Shown here piece after piece: positions 46,290 to 58,000 of a DNA stretch of 64,000 bases. The notes beneath the pieces are model-generated. The model was not told where the DNA came from and did not search any database. It saw only the letters and a program-made list of their open reading frames with translations. This DNA comes from Phyto melanocephala (Eukaryota > Arthropoda > Insecta > Diptera > Rhinophoridae): positions 29,146,421 to 29,210,420 of the forward strand of contig OW799233.1 of NCBI GenBank assembly GCA_941918925.1. Reading direction: 5' to 3'. Numbering within the stretch: the first letter of the stretch is position 1; the number at the start of each line of letters is the position of its first letter. The position numbers were made by a program, and so were the translations under genes.

Positions 46290-46675
46290 ACAAAAATTTT
46301 AAATTCAAGATGGTTTTCACTATAAAATGGCGTAAACATATGTATGTATACATATATGTATGTGTATATATGTATGTCATAACTAGTAACTAAAAATTTA
46401 CCCACTCAAAAATTGGTATCAAATAAAAGTGCTTGACTCAAACAATCCAGTAAACAATAAAGAAATTAATATAAAAATGGTACCCAAAACAAAATGACTA
46501 AGTAGTAGAATACCGCTACCTATGTAAAATTTTGATTATCAAAGATGGCGTATAACATTAAAATTTCAATGTGGGCTAAGCTAAGAAGTGGTCGCTAAAT
46601 CTATTACATGATGGTGAAGGGTAGTATAAGATAAGGTACGGTCGAATATAGCATTATTACTTAATTTTTTTTGCT
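46290..46675 (+). repeat. Worn DINE-like relic with AAGATGG motifs
   Basis: AAGATGG at 46307 and 46550 and TTGGTATCAAATAAAAG near 46408 parallel 38660-38905. It ends GGTGAAGGGTAGTATAAG and TACGGTCGAATATAGC, a worn B-type 3' end. Confidence 0.45.
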
Positions 46676-46679
46676 ATTT

Positions 46680-47715
46680 TCCTTAGAGGTCTTCTAACTA
46701 AGTTAATATTTACAGTTAAAACACAAACTAGTTTGTACCACTGTAACAATTTATAACTTATTGTGTGGCTGCATCTTAAGATGTTTGATATTCAAATGTT
46801 AGATTATCATTTCATAAATAATTACTTTTGTCTATAAATAAGCACAATAAAAGCGCTTTATTCAATATTGCTGAACATTCTAAATAGTTTTGTAAATTTA
46901 GTTTTAAATTTAAATTTTTATTTTAAAATAGATTATTTCTGTTTGTTACAATAAATGCGTAATTTTGAAAATGACGTAGTATTTGTTGAGGCGTAATATT
47001 TGGTTTTAACATATACATACATGGTCTTATATTTAAATGTATTTCACTTACAATAGTTAAATTTAATTTCTGCTAGATTGAAGGTTGACATCAGAATCAA
47101 AATTAATGCCGGTATTGACAGGCAGCATGACCAAAAAATTTTTTTTTTTTGCGTAGAATATTGGTATTTAAATATTGTTTTACGTAGTATCAGTAACTGG
47201 ATTTATATTCAAATATTATTCAATTAAAATAATACAGTCAATGTTGGCAATTGACACATAATGAATACCGAGACTGGAGCAATTTTTTGCCTATATAACC
47301 GGTATTTGAACACTTTTTTACGCAAAATCTCCATAGAGAAATTTCTGGTGCAAATTATGGCATTTCGCGGTTATCGAATCTTATTAGATCCTTCATACCA
47401 AAAGTACAGCTAATTATAAATGGTTGATTGCATTTGAATGTTTTAATTTATCTCATGATATTAAATTTAAAAAATACAACTTTGTGTAGTTTACTTCCCA
47501 CCAACAGAAACTTAAAAGTTTGCGAAAAACATAAGAAATTTTGTAATGATTTTTAAAAAACTATTAGCTATTATGATGCTTTCTAAAATGTATTTTGCAT
47601 ATAGATATTTTTCTTTTGTTATAGGCTAGTTCCTGAGCAAAATTTTAGTTACAAATAAAATTTAATCAGTATTTTTCTTTTATTGACATTGTTTATTTAC
47701 GACTTAACTAATCGT
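46680..47715. other. AT-rich stretch without gene
   Basis: No coding or mobile feature recognised. Confidence 0.45.
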
Positions 47716-47721
47716 CTTTAA

Positions 47722-48457
47722 AGGTGAATTCACCCATTTGTTCTGAACAAAATTTTTTCCGGAGAATAACATTTTTTACTGAGAGTTTTCTGCAGAACGA
47801 TTCACCCATTTAAGAAAATTTGTCCGAAAAAACAAAGCTGCCATATAATATAAAATGCAAACAGTTGTACAAAGTGGAAGCACCGCTAGCAAACTATGTA
47901 AATAAATACAAACGTAAATTATTTCATTAAAATATATGTGAAGAAAATGTCGGATAGAAGAAAACTAAAATTATTATTTTTAATTGAAGTGCATAAAGTC
48001 CATTTTTTTTGCAAAAGAAATTTATAAAAAAAAATCGAAAATAAAAAGAGTCGCTTCTATTTCATTCCATAAACCCTGTTTTAAATAATTATTTTTGTAT
48101 GCACTATTGCTCATGTCATACCTGGTTTTTCATGTTTTCCTGTTTTTTTAATTCTTCTATTAATTTTTGAGCAATATTTTCATTAAATTCCATTTTAATT
48201 GTTAATTTTCGGCAAAAACAATTTTTGTATAATAAATGTACTGACACTGTGTGATGTGGCAACCAAATTCAATTTTCATGTAAATATTGAAAAATAGTGG
48301 CATCCCAATTCAGTTTCTTCTGAACAAGAATTAAAATTAAACCAATTCAAGAAAAATCTTTCTGAACAAAATAATCTCTCTCTCTCTCAAAAGTAAAACA
48401 TCAAACTCAATACAAAAAAAATTTGTTCTGAACTAAAATTTTATGGGTGAATCCAGC
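47722..48457. mobile_element. TTAA-flanked element with GATTCACCCAT ends
   Basis: TTAA lies at 47718-47721 and 48458-48461. Inside, the left end reads AGGTGAATTCACCCAT and the right end, reversed, GCTGGATTCACCCAT. TTCTGAACAAAAT-type motifs recur near both ends. TTAA duplication is characteristic of the piggyBac superfamily, but the ends do not begin with CCC, so the class is uncertain. No transposase coding seen; contains a (TC)n run at 48377-48389. Confidence 0.5.
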
Positions 48458-48464
48458 TTAACTC

Positions 48465-49490
48465 TTACAGTGAAATTTATAATGATTTAATATAAACATA
48501 ATTTGAAATACGTAGAACATAATGTCTAAAAGAGTGGTTTAAAAAAATGTTGCACTTCCTGGAAGGACAAAATATTTTTGTTAATCCCTAAGAGTAGTAT
48601 CTTATCCGCGAGATCAAAAGTGATATATATAGTTTGCCATTCTGTAAAAATTGAGCAAATGAAACCATAGTCATGCCACAAACAATGATATAAAAGAAGA
48701 CATAATTGAACTTAAAATGGCGTTATAATTACAAAAACAAAAAGGACAATACAAGTTATTTCTTGCACTGCTTTCATGCCATCTTTTTTAGCATGATATT
48801 TATTACATAAATTTGAAAGAAAATATAATTTTAATTTCACTGCAGTTTACGTTAGAGCATTTAGAATACGTAAATTGTACTATAAGCAAGCCCGGATTTA
48901 AGGAGAATATTTAGGTGCAAGGAAGAATATTTGCAAACCATCTACCCACACTAAACAACTAACGTTTCATATATTTTAATAAATATTTAATGTGTAAAGT
49001 TAATTTAGTAATTTTGGACCCATAACTCTTTTCGTAACTAACGTATTAAAACGTCCCATATTTTTCTAAACTAAATTTACATATTAACTTGATCTACTGT
49101 TGAATTGTTTTTCTTACATCGATTTCTTATGCCCCTATTTAATACAAAAATTATTTAATTTCTAGCTCTATCTACATATATGTTTTTAACAATTACAAGG
49201 ATCGAAACAAGGCTAAATCGTCTTTAAATAATATAAAAATTTAGAAAATATTTTCTTATTGAGTCTTAAACGATATGAAACACAGAATGAGGCAAAACTC
49301 CGTATACATTTTGTCTTATAATATAGGGATTAAAAGCCTCTTCTATTTATATAGAAAAAAATTATCTAAATCTTACTGTTCCCTAAAACAAACTTTGTTG
49401 GGCATTTTATGAAAGACAAGGTAAAACATTTATTTAAAATAGATAAACAGCCTAAAATTTCGAGCATTAAAGGCTTTCTTTGTGATGATG
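48465..49490. other. AT-rich stretch without gene
   Basis: No supported feature. Confidence 0.45.
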
Positions 49491-49499
49491 ACCTTAAGA

Positions 49500-49826
49500 C
49501 CTAAAAGGACCACCTCGTTTTTTTCACAATTACAACAACAACATACATATATACTGGTTAAAGTTAACGTGGCATCGAATCCCAGCTGAGCCAAAAAAAA
49601 TTTTTTTTATTTAATATATTATTTATATTTTTATTATTTTTTAAAAATTTTTTAAAAAAATTTTTTTTTTTAATTTTTTTTTTTTTAATTTTGTTTTGTT
49701 TTTAATATATTTTTGTTTTTTTTTTGTAATTTTTTTTAGAAACACATACGTAAACTCAATTTATAATTTTATAATGGGATGTATATAAGATTCGGCACGG
49801 CCGAATATAGCACTGTTACTTGTTTT
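49500..49826 (+). mobile_element. DINE-like family B, 3' half
   Basis: Starts ACCACCTCGTTTTTTTCAC, then CATCGAATCCCAGCTGAGCC, a T-rich core (about 49598-49735) and the TTCGGCACGGCCGAA hairpin followed by CACTGTTACTTGTTTTT. The proximal half is missing. Confidence 0.65.
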
Positions 49827-49839
49827 TTAATTGTATATT

Positions 49840-50812
49840 ATATTTTGTAAGTAAAACTCTTGCATTTGACATTCATATCGACTCTTTCGGTTTTCTTTAA
49901 GCTTGAAAGAATCGATTTTCTTTTTTAAATTTTAGGAAAAATACCGAAATAGTTGTTCGATGCTTACATCTTAGCTATTGTAAAACTGACTTTTCAGTTT
50001 TCGTGAGAAAAAATTTTTTAAGGCAGTAACTATCATGATCAAAAATTACGAAGGAGCTTAAAAAACATATCGAATATTTAAAAAAGTATAAATTTTTCCA
50101 AATAATTATTTCCGATAACTTTGCCAACTAATTACGGATTGGTCCGTAATTAATTAAAATGTCTCCCTAGAGACATACAATATTCATAAAGAGTAACAAA
50201 TTATTTTTAAACAGGACCACATGTAAACAATATAATAATAATTTACTAGTCGTTTTTTATCTAAAAAAACAGTTAACGAATTTTTTATTTGTTCTTACAG
50301 CCAAACCTAAACAACTACGGCAATGATTGTGCTAAGCACTAACGCTGAGGTTAAATATCTGAACAAGAGCGTCAACGTTGTGTACTGAACAGTAATATTC
50401 ACTTATAACATAGAAACCAAATGGAAATCAATTGTCCCATTTATTTATTTATTTATTGTTCCGTGGAAAAGACGCAGAGGTCTTATATTGCGGTACAGAA
50501 CTGATTTAACGTCATACAATTTACATTCTTTAATTAAAAGAAAAATGGAATTTCTTTTTAACAATTACAAAAGCAAAAAAAAAAAAGAAAACCCGATTTT
50601 ACTGAAGCCAACTTCCATACCTAATGCCTTGTCAAAATTGGATTTCGGTTTATTTCATACAAATTATATAGACATGAAATATTTTGAGAACAAAAATATT
50701 ATTGTCGATATTGTTTAGGTTTCTCTGTTACTCGCTTGTGGCTCTTAACAGATCGTGGTGGCAATATTCGCTACTTAAAATATTTATAAGAACCATTACT
50801 CCATAGTTTAAG
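49840..50812. other. AT-rich stretch without gene
   Basis: Contains a (TTTA)n run near 50441-50456. A 76-codon frame at 50488-50718 has no motif. Confidence 0.4.
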
Positions 50813-50819
50813 GCATGTA

Positions 50820-51501
50820 CAGGGTGGACCAAAAGTCACGCCTGCGTGTAAAAATTGAATAACTTTTTTGTTTATTAATATTTTTTATTTTTTTTCAGAT
50901 TTTATTCATTGATTCGTGTTACACCACCATGCACAATTTAACGACTGAGCAACGAACGAAAGTGGTAGAATTTTACTTTTCCAATGGGCGCTCAATTTTA
51001 CTGGTAATACAGTAACGGTGAATGGGGACAGATATCGCGCTATGCTTAATAATTTTGTACGCCCTGAGGCAGCCAACAAGTGGTTTCAGCAGGATGGAGC
51101 AACAGCCCACACGGCCCGTGCCACAATGACGCTTTCAGAATTTAATTGGCCAGCACGTTCACCGGATTTAACTGCCCCTGATTATTTTCTATGGGGTTAT
51201 CTCAAAGAACGAGTGTATGTAAACAAGCCTCAAACTATAGAGCAGCTAAAGAACAACATTGAAGCTGAGATCAGGGCAATAGAGCCTGAAACCTTGCGTG
51301 TAGTTATGCAAAACGCCTGTTTAAGAGCCCAATTGTGCATCGATGAAAATGGTGGTCATCGCTCTGACATTATTTTTCATAATTAAAATTTAGGTCATAC
51401 AAAGATAATATTATAATTAAAAAAAAAATTTAATAAAAAATAATAATAAACAAAAAAGTTATTCAATTTTTACACGCAGGCGCGACTTTTGGTCCACCCT
51501 G
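50820..51501 (+). mobile_element. Tc1/mariner-type deletion derivative, 682 bp, long TIRs
   Basis: Ends CAGGGTGGACCAAAAGTC are inverted over about 60 bp with one mismatch in that span (CAC against CGC), flanked by TA. The near-identity of the two ends implies a fairly recent insertion. It encodes only pieces of transposase (see next entry), so it is non-autonomous. Confidence 0.8.
50929..51386 (+). pseudogene. Internally deleted mariner-type transposase
   Basis: From ATG 50929 the frame reads MHNLTTEQRTKVVEFY...GRSIL, the start of the N-terminal helix-turn-helix domain, and stops near 51012. In another frame (51016-51386) follow TVNGDRYRAML, WFQQDGATAHTA, WPARSPDLTAPDYFLWGY and the C-terminal ENGGHRSDIIFHN. 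The middle of the protein, including the first catalytic Asp, is missing. The second and third acidic residues are only 28 apart, shorter than in family members, so a second small deletion lies between them. Relatives in this window share the FQQDG and RS(P/C)DLT motifs. It cannot catalyse transposition but its ends could be moved in trans. Confidence 0.8.
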
Positions 51502-51509
51502 TACATGCT

Positions 51510-52000
51510 TATTAGGAAAATATTGGCCAAAATGTATGTTGCGACTAAAATGCATTAGTTTTGGCTCTTATAAATAAATGTTTAATTTATTACAAATGTT
51601 CTTAATTAAAATCAAGGAAATGTAAGGAAAATAATATAAAAATAATGATTATAAGGGCAAATATTTACCTAATGTGAACACAGCTTAAAACCTTTTCATT
51701 CTAATTGGATTTCTATAAAAGGTTGGAATAATTTTAACAAAAATTGTAATTATATAAAACAAAATTTTTTTTTCAATAATATATCTAAACAAAACTTCAC
51801 ATATTAGTAGCAGACAATATACAATTGGATATAAAGACCAGAAAAAAAAATTGAACTCATTCTGAGAATGCCTTTATAAATATTATGATGGTAATGTTTG
51901 TTTTATCTTTAAATTATTGTAGATTGTAGCATTTAGAACGAATATCGTGTTGTTATTAATTTAAAAAATTATCTCAAATCCATGATATGATTTAATTAAT
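51510..52000. other. AT-rich spacer before the LPP gene
   Basis: No feature apart from the gene's 3' flank. Confidence 0.5.
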
Positions 52001-52001
52001 T

Positions 52002-52007
52002 TTTATT
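52002..52007 (-). terminator. Polyadenylation signal AATAAA
   Basis: AATAAA on the minus strand lies about 70 nt after the TAA stop of the LPP gene, followed by AT-rich sequence. This is a normal spacing for a short 3' UTR. In such AT-rich DNA the hexamer occurs often by chance, so the assignment rests on position. Confidence 0.5.
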
Positions 52008-52075
52008 CAACTTTTTTGTATATTTAATATAAATTAAGTCTTAAACATATAGCATAAAATCCATACAAAATTTAC

Positions 52076-55000
52076 TTATCTTCCTAAACGATGAGGAAAT
52101 GGTGTAATTGTGGGTAAACCATATTTGGGCGGCCTTGCTGTAGTTGAGCCTAAATACCAACCGAAATTATTGTTTAATTGTTTATCGGCATATTGTAGGT
52201 TACCGACTGCTTGTCTATGTTGTACTACTTGTTTAGCCACATGTTGTTGAGTCTTTGTTTCAATTCTACTTTGCAAAATTTCTTTTTGTTCATAGGTTGT
52301 TGCAAGATTAACTTGTTTTTCTGGAGTCTTGCTTTCTGTCACATATTTATCTCTTAAAAAATTACCTGCAGCTGCTCCTGTAACTTTGTTGTAGTTCTTC
52401 GTTCCTTTATTATTGTTGGCTGGCAAATTTTTTAATTGTAGCTGTTGGTTTTGATAGTTTTTTGCGCTAACAATTTCTTTATCACCTTGGTGATAGTTAT
52501 TTATATGTTGTGTTTGTTGTTGGTAACGCGATTTTGTAGTGGTTTTATAAGAAACTTTAGGTTTTTGTGTTGTCTTTGCCGTTAATTTGTCTTCTTCGAC
52601 ATCATCGACAATTTCGTTGATATACAAGGGAGGCAAAAACGGATCTAATATTAATTCAGGTACAGAAATTTTAGAAGGCTTTAAAGTGGGTTTTAGAGTT
52701 GTGGTCGTTGGCTTAATAGTGGTGGTGGTGGTGGTAGTGGTGGTAATAGGCTTAGTTGTTGTTGTTGGCTTTTTAGTCGTAGTAGTAGTTGAAGTTTTCT
52801 CTGTTGTTGATTTTTTAGTTTCTTCCTGCTCAAAGTTAGCCTCAAACAAAGGTGGCAATAAAGGCTCTATCGATGGTTTAGGTATTTTATTATTCAACTC
52901 ATTAGTTATGGGTTTTATGGTTGTTGCTGTCGTTGTTGCTGTAGTTGCAATAACAGGCGTTGCTTCCTTGCTGTTGTCTTTTACATCTTCGTATGGTGGC
53001 AACAGCATATCTATGTATGGCACTGCCAATGCATCGTTGGTTGCTCCACCATTTATTGCCATCACGAGACAATTTACAGTCACAGCTGCGATTAATACCT
53101 ATAACGAGAAAGAATTGAAGCATCAAGGTAAAAAAAACGAAAAAAAAAATATTAAAAAAATTTTAAACATACGACAACATCAATAAACAGCTAAGTGCTT
53201 TACGTATAGATTTTCAAGGAGAGCTAAAATAAAGATACAATGCTTGCAACAAGATTAAGTTTGTACCTTCAAGAATTTATAGGCACCAAGGAGCTATAAA
53301 GTTTCAATACATTACATTTGGCTTTATTTTAGGTAACAATTTAAAAAGTTTTGTAATAGTTGGAATAAACGTTGATAATTTTGTAAGAAATACTTAAAGG
53401 CAGTGATTTTTATATTGTACTTGTAGTAAACAAATGATGTATGTAATAAAAATGAGTTCAGATTTGTAAATTTTCTACATAAAAATACAAAGCTTTTAAA
53501 TTTTAAATTGCTGTGCCTGCATGAAATATAAATTTTTCTTTTTAGTATAATTGTTTAATTCATAATCGCATCATTTTATGTTTGCCGTTTGTAATATTCA
53601 TAGAAAAGTTTTACAAAATAAAACAACTTATTTTTATTTGTTTCTAATATGTAAATATTGTATATAAATGTAGAGATTGGAAGTGGATATATGATTTGGT
53701 ATTTACATTTAACTAGAAGGCTTTATTATTTTTTTCTATAACTCTGCTACATTAAAGGCTAGTATGTAATTTGAATTTCTGGTTTCCTTAAGAAGTATTA
53801 CTGAAAAAAATGTAACATACAAAAACAAAAAAATTGATGTTGCTTATGTTTTGAAGGAAATTTGTATAATATACCATCAGGCATGGTACAAAAAAATCGG
53901 GTATCGGTCCCTAAGATAAATACAAAAAAGCAGGCAATTTGTTTTTGTACAAAGAGCAAAACTCTGTGGGTTTCATGGGCAACCACGTATGTCTTAAAAT
54001 CCAATTTTTCAGGAGAGCTTCAAAACCGTGTTAGTGCTGAACGATTTTTAAATATATATAGAAGTTACGTTGTCATTCTATTAAAATAATTGGAATGGGT
54101 CTATCTTATTTGAGAAAATTTTAAAACCAAGTAAAAGCCGTCTAAAACCAAGCAATATGGCATTATTAACTCTAAATCGTATAAACATACGCGGTTGCCC
54201 ATGAAAACCACGGAACTATCATCACATATTTAAAATTTCTTTCCCGTATGTCAGAGATGGAAATTTGAAGTTTTTTAGGGTATTAAATTTCTTTATTAAT
54301 GTTTGATTAAAAGTGGTAAAAAATCAAAAATTTATATTTATAAACAGATTGTGAGTACAACATGACTATAAAATATTAAATAGTATAAATTATTAATTAA
54401 TATTTTCCAGCATTGAATTATTAACTTATAGTTATTATTTTTGTTTTTCCTTAGCATTTGCACACATACTTAAACATAAAATTTTGTATTTCCATTCTTT
54501 TTTTATTTATGAAAATTTACAAATACTTTTACAACAATCAACACCTGAATAATTAAATAAAGAATCTACTAATATCACAGTTCAAAAAACTACGCATCAG
54601 CTTAGAAGTTATAAGAAATTTTTGAAACAAACACTTAAATGTGTCATTTAAATAAAATACCATGTTCAGCAAATTTCTTATTTTTTCGAAACTTTACGTC
54701 CTGCATTTTTCATTAAATGACAGATTCAGCTTTCTTGTCAATGAATTAAAGATTTTAAAGTGAAAGTTTCTATGTAGAATAGAAATGGGATAACTAAGTG
54801 GGATGTGTATTATTTTTGTTAAATTTTTGTTTTAAATAATTTGCAATTTTTTGATGTAAGACTGCTAACTTTTGAGACCAGACTTAACAATTACAGATCA
54901 TAACCGGATGATTACACATTGTGTATATAAGTACCATGTTCTTTGTATTAAGTTTAGATCTTCGGCTAATTGAGGGGTATAAGGTACGGCTAGTATTTCC

Positions 55001-58000
55001 ATGATTGTTTTAAAATTGTGCATAATTTTTTTTTGTTATTAAAAAAAATATATTTGTTGGTAAATGAAAACATTAAATTATTAAATATTTTTATTGTTCA
55101 ATTCCACAAAATTCAAATCCCTCTCAATAAATCTATTGTTGACAATTGATTTGAATGACACAAATAAATTTTAATCTATAAATCGTCCACAAATAACTGT
55201 ATTAAATAAACTTGGATATTTATTTATTTCTAAAGTTTGGTTTAAACTTATATATGAACACAAATTTTATTGTTAATGGTTTTATTACTAAACAGCAAAT
55301 GTCCACAAAATGATGTTTATAGCGTTCTCCTAGGAGACTTAAGTTCATTGAACTTTTTTAGTGGATAACCGTTTGAATAAATTTATTTAGAAAATGAAGT
55401 GTGTTTTATATAAATTTTTTAAGTATTTTTCAACAAATCATAGTCAATTTATTTAAATATGTAAATATATACAAATGTATGTTTATTCAATATCACTTGC
55501 TGCTTTTCATTTTGCTTAAAGTCAAATGCATTTTTAGTTGTATTTTTCTATTTTATATGACTTTAAAATGTATAAAAAATTATTGGTAATTTCGTTTTAT
55601 AAATAAATTTGCTGCTAATTTGTTTTGCATAAAAGTGTGCAATTTATAAATTTTTACTTATTAATAATAGTTGTCGTTCTCGTTTAATAACCTTTGTGAT
55701 AGAGAGAAGGTCATAATCACTTGATAGAGAGCTGCGTAAAATGTACTGAAAGTTATATGTTCTATTTAACACTATTACAAATTAAAAAAAAAAAACAATA
55801 ACGATAAAACATTACCCTAACTAAAAAAATTAAACATCATTCGAAAAATTTTCCTCTAAGTCTTTGTAAGTAATTATGTTTTTTTATAGGACAAGGAAGA
55901 GTAAATCATAGCAAAAACATCGATTACAATAGAACATATATAAAAAAATTAAAAAACAGAAATGTTATAATTAATAACATTTAAGTCAGTTTTAAGAGAA
56001 AATACTTTTTTATAAACGATTTTCTTTTTTAACATAAGTATGTAAATTTATTTCATTTTAAAACATTAAAAGTTTAAGTTTTTTTTAGTCTGTGTATACT
56101 ATCAAAAATTTAAACATTTTCTGAATGTTATATTTATTTCATTTTGTATGTTCCTTCTCATCTCTGTTTTGGTTCAGCTGTATTTTATTTCCACGTTTTG
56201 TTTTTATGTCTTTCTTCTATATTTTAATATCCCAATTCACAATCTTGTGTATTTGCAAATTTTCTCAACTGGTTAAACGTTGTGTGTAATTTTTGAGTGT
56301 AAAAGCAAAAGCACTGATGCAACCCCTTATGCCCAAAATTGTGAATTAAGCTTATATTTTATTGTAAAGCAAAACACATATTTTTGCAAGTATCAATGCT
56401 ATAATGAGATCGTAAAATGCACACACAACTTGTAAGCCATATTTCTAAAGCTTGTGCAGCTCTTTATTATTGACATCAAATGTTGTATTTTGTTTTGCTA
56501 AATGACGTAGACAATATTTTAAATTTAATGCAAGAACTAAACATATTAACAAATATACATTTGTATTATATGTATGTTCGTTCATATTTGAAGGTTTTAA
56601 TTTCTGTTTTAAAAAATAATAAAAATATTTTTGAAATTATAAGCAACACTCTCATAGGTATTAAGTTCTTTATTGCAAAAGTATTTCGTTGAAATTTAAA
56701 ATAAATACCATTGGAGAGCAATATTTAATATTGGTAGTTCATGTCATTTAGAAAGCTCTTTTTATTGAAAATAAATATTCATTATTTTATTATATAAATA
56801 TTTTTGTTGTTGATTAAAACAGATTTAGCAATTGCAAATTTATCTCTTTTTTGTGTGTGTGTTGTAAAACCATCTGTTGCCACAGACTAATCATTATACT
56901 AAAATCTAACTATAGTAGGGTGTTTTAGAATTCAGATATGTATGTGATGGAAATCAATATTAAAAATGAATCCTTGTTACATCAAATAACTATGTGATAT
57001 GATTGACAACTTGTATTTTTTTGTTAAAAATTAATTCTTATGGTTAATTTAATTCTTAAAGTTAATATCTTAGTTTTTGTTTTATTTTATTTTATGCTTA
57101 AGCAAAATCCATTATAAATTTGGTACCAAAATATATTATTGCCACAAACTCTCATTGAAAAAACAACGTATGCATAAATATATTTTTAGTTTTTAAAAAT
57201 TTAAATTTTTTTCAAACAAAATAAGCCTGAATATTTTGTTTTACAAAAATTCTATAAATTTAAAAATTTATCTGAATTTTCCAAAGATCATATATTAGCA
57301 CAGTTTTCAAATCAAAATTATCATATTTGAACGGCCTTCAAATTCATTCTTTTATTCTCTGAAAAATATTTAATATTTCTTTACATTTTTTGAGTTTTGC
57401 ATAAATTTGTGTGGTTAAACTTTTACTGCATTAATATTTTGATTTGAGTTGCGAAAAGCATTAAATATTTTTGGCGATACTTTCACTTGTAATTTTATGC
57501 AGAACAATAACTGTTTGCTGTTGTTAAATGCATTGTGTGGTGAAGGCTTTTGTGGAGAAGTTTTATAGTCACTGGCATAGTTTTTTGCATAGAAAGTGTC
57601 TGATCTGCAAAAATTTCAGACACATAATTTTAACACGAATAAATAGAAAAGGGAAATCTTTTTTTGTATACAAACAACTGCCAAGAATACAAGTAAGATC
57701 GCTACATTCAACTGTGTCTAATCTTGTATATTCTTCACACAGTTCCAACCATCATGTAGTGATCATAACTAATAATTATATGATGCAACTGTGACAAAAT
57801 CAATTTGGCAATTGATCCATTGAACAAAGATTTTCTGAAAATGATGCAAAGTTACATACTTATATGTTTTATGTCTATGTACGTAACAAATATTGCAAGT
57901 TCCGTAAGAGCTGCAAAATCTGATTTTGTTTATGAGAAAAATATAGGTATTCGTGGTCTTTTGCTTATATATCAACTCTACATAACCGAATTTCAATTGC

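Noticed and set aside
52587..53186. 199-codon plus-strand open frame rich in Val
   Set aside because: It is the antisense of the Thr-codon repeats of the LPP gene (ACC/ACT read as GGT/AGT and GTG/GTT); the minus-strand frame has signal peptide, splice sites, promoter and poly(A) signal.
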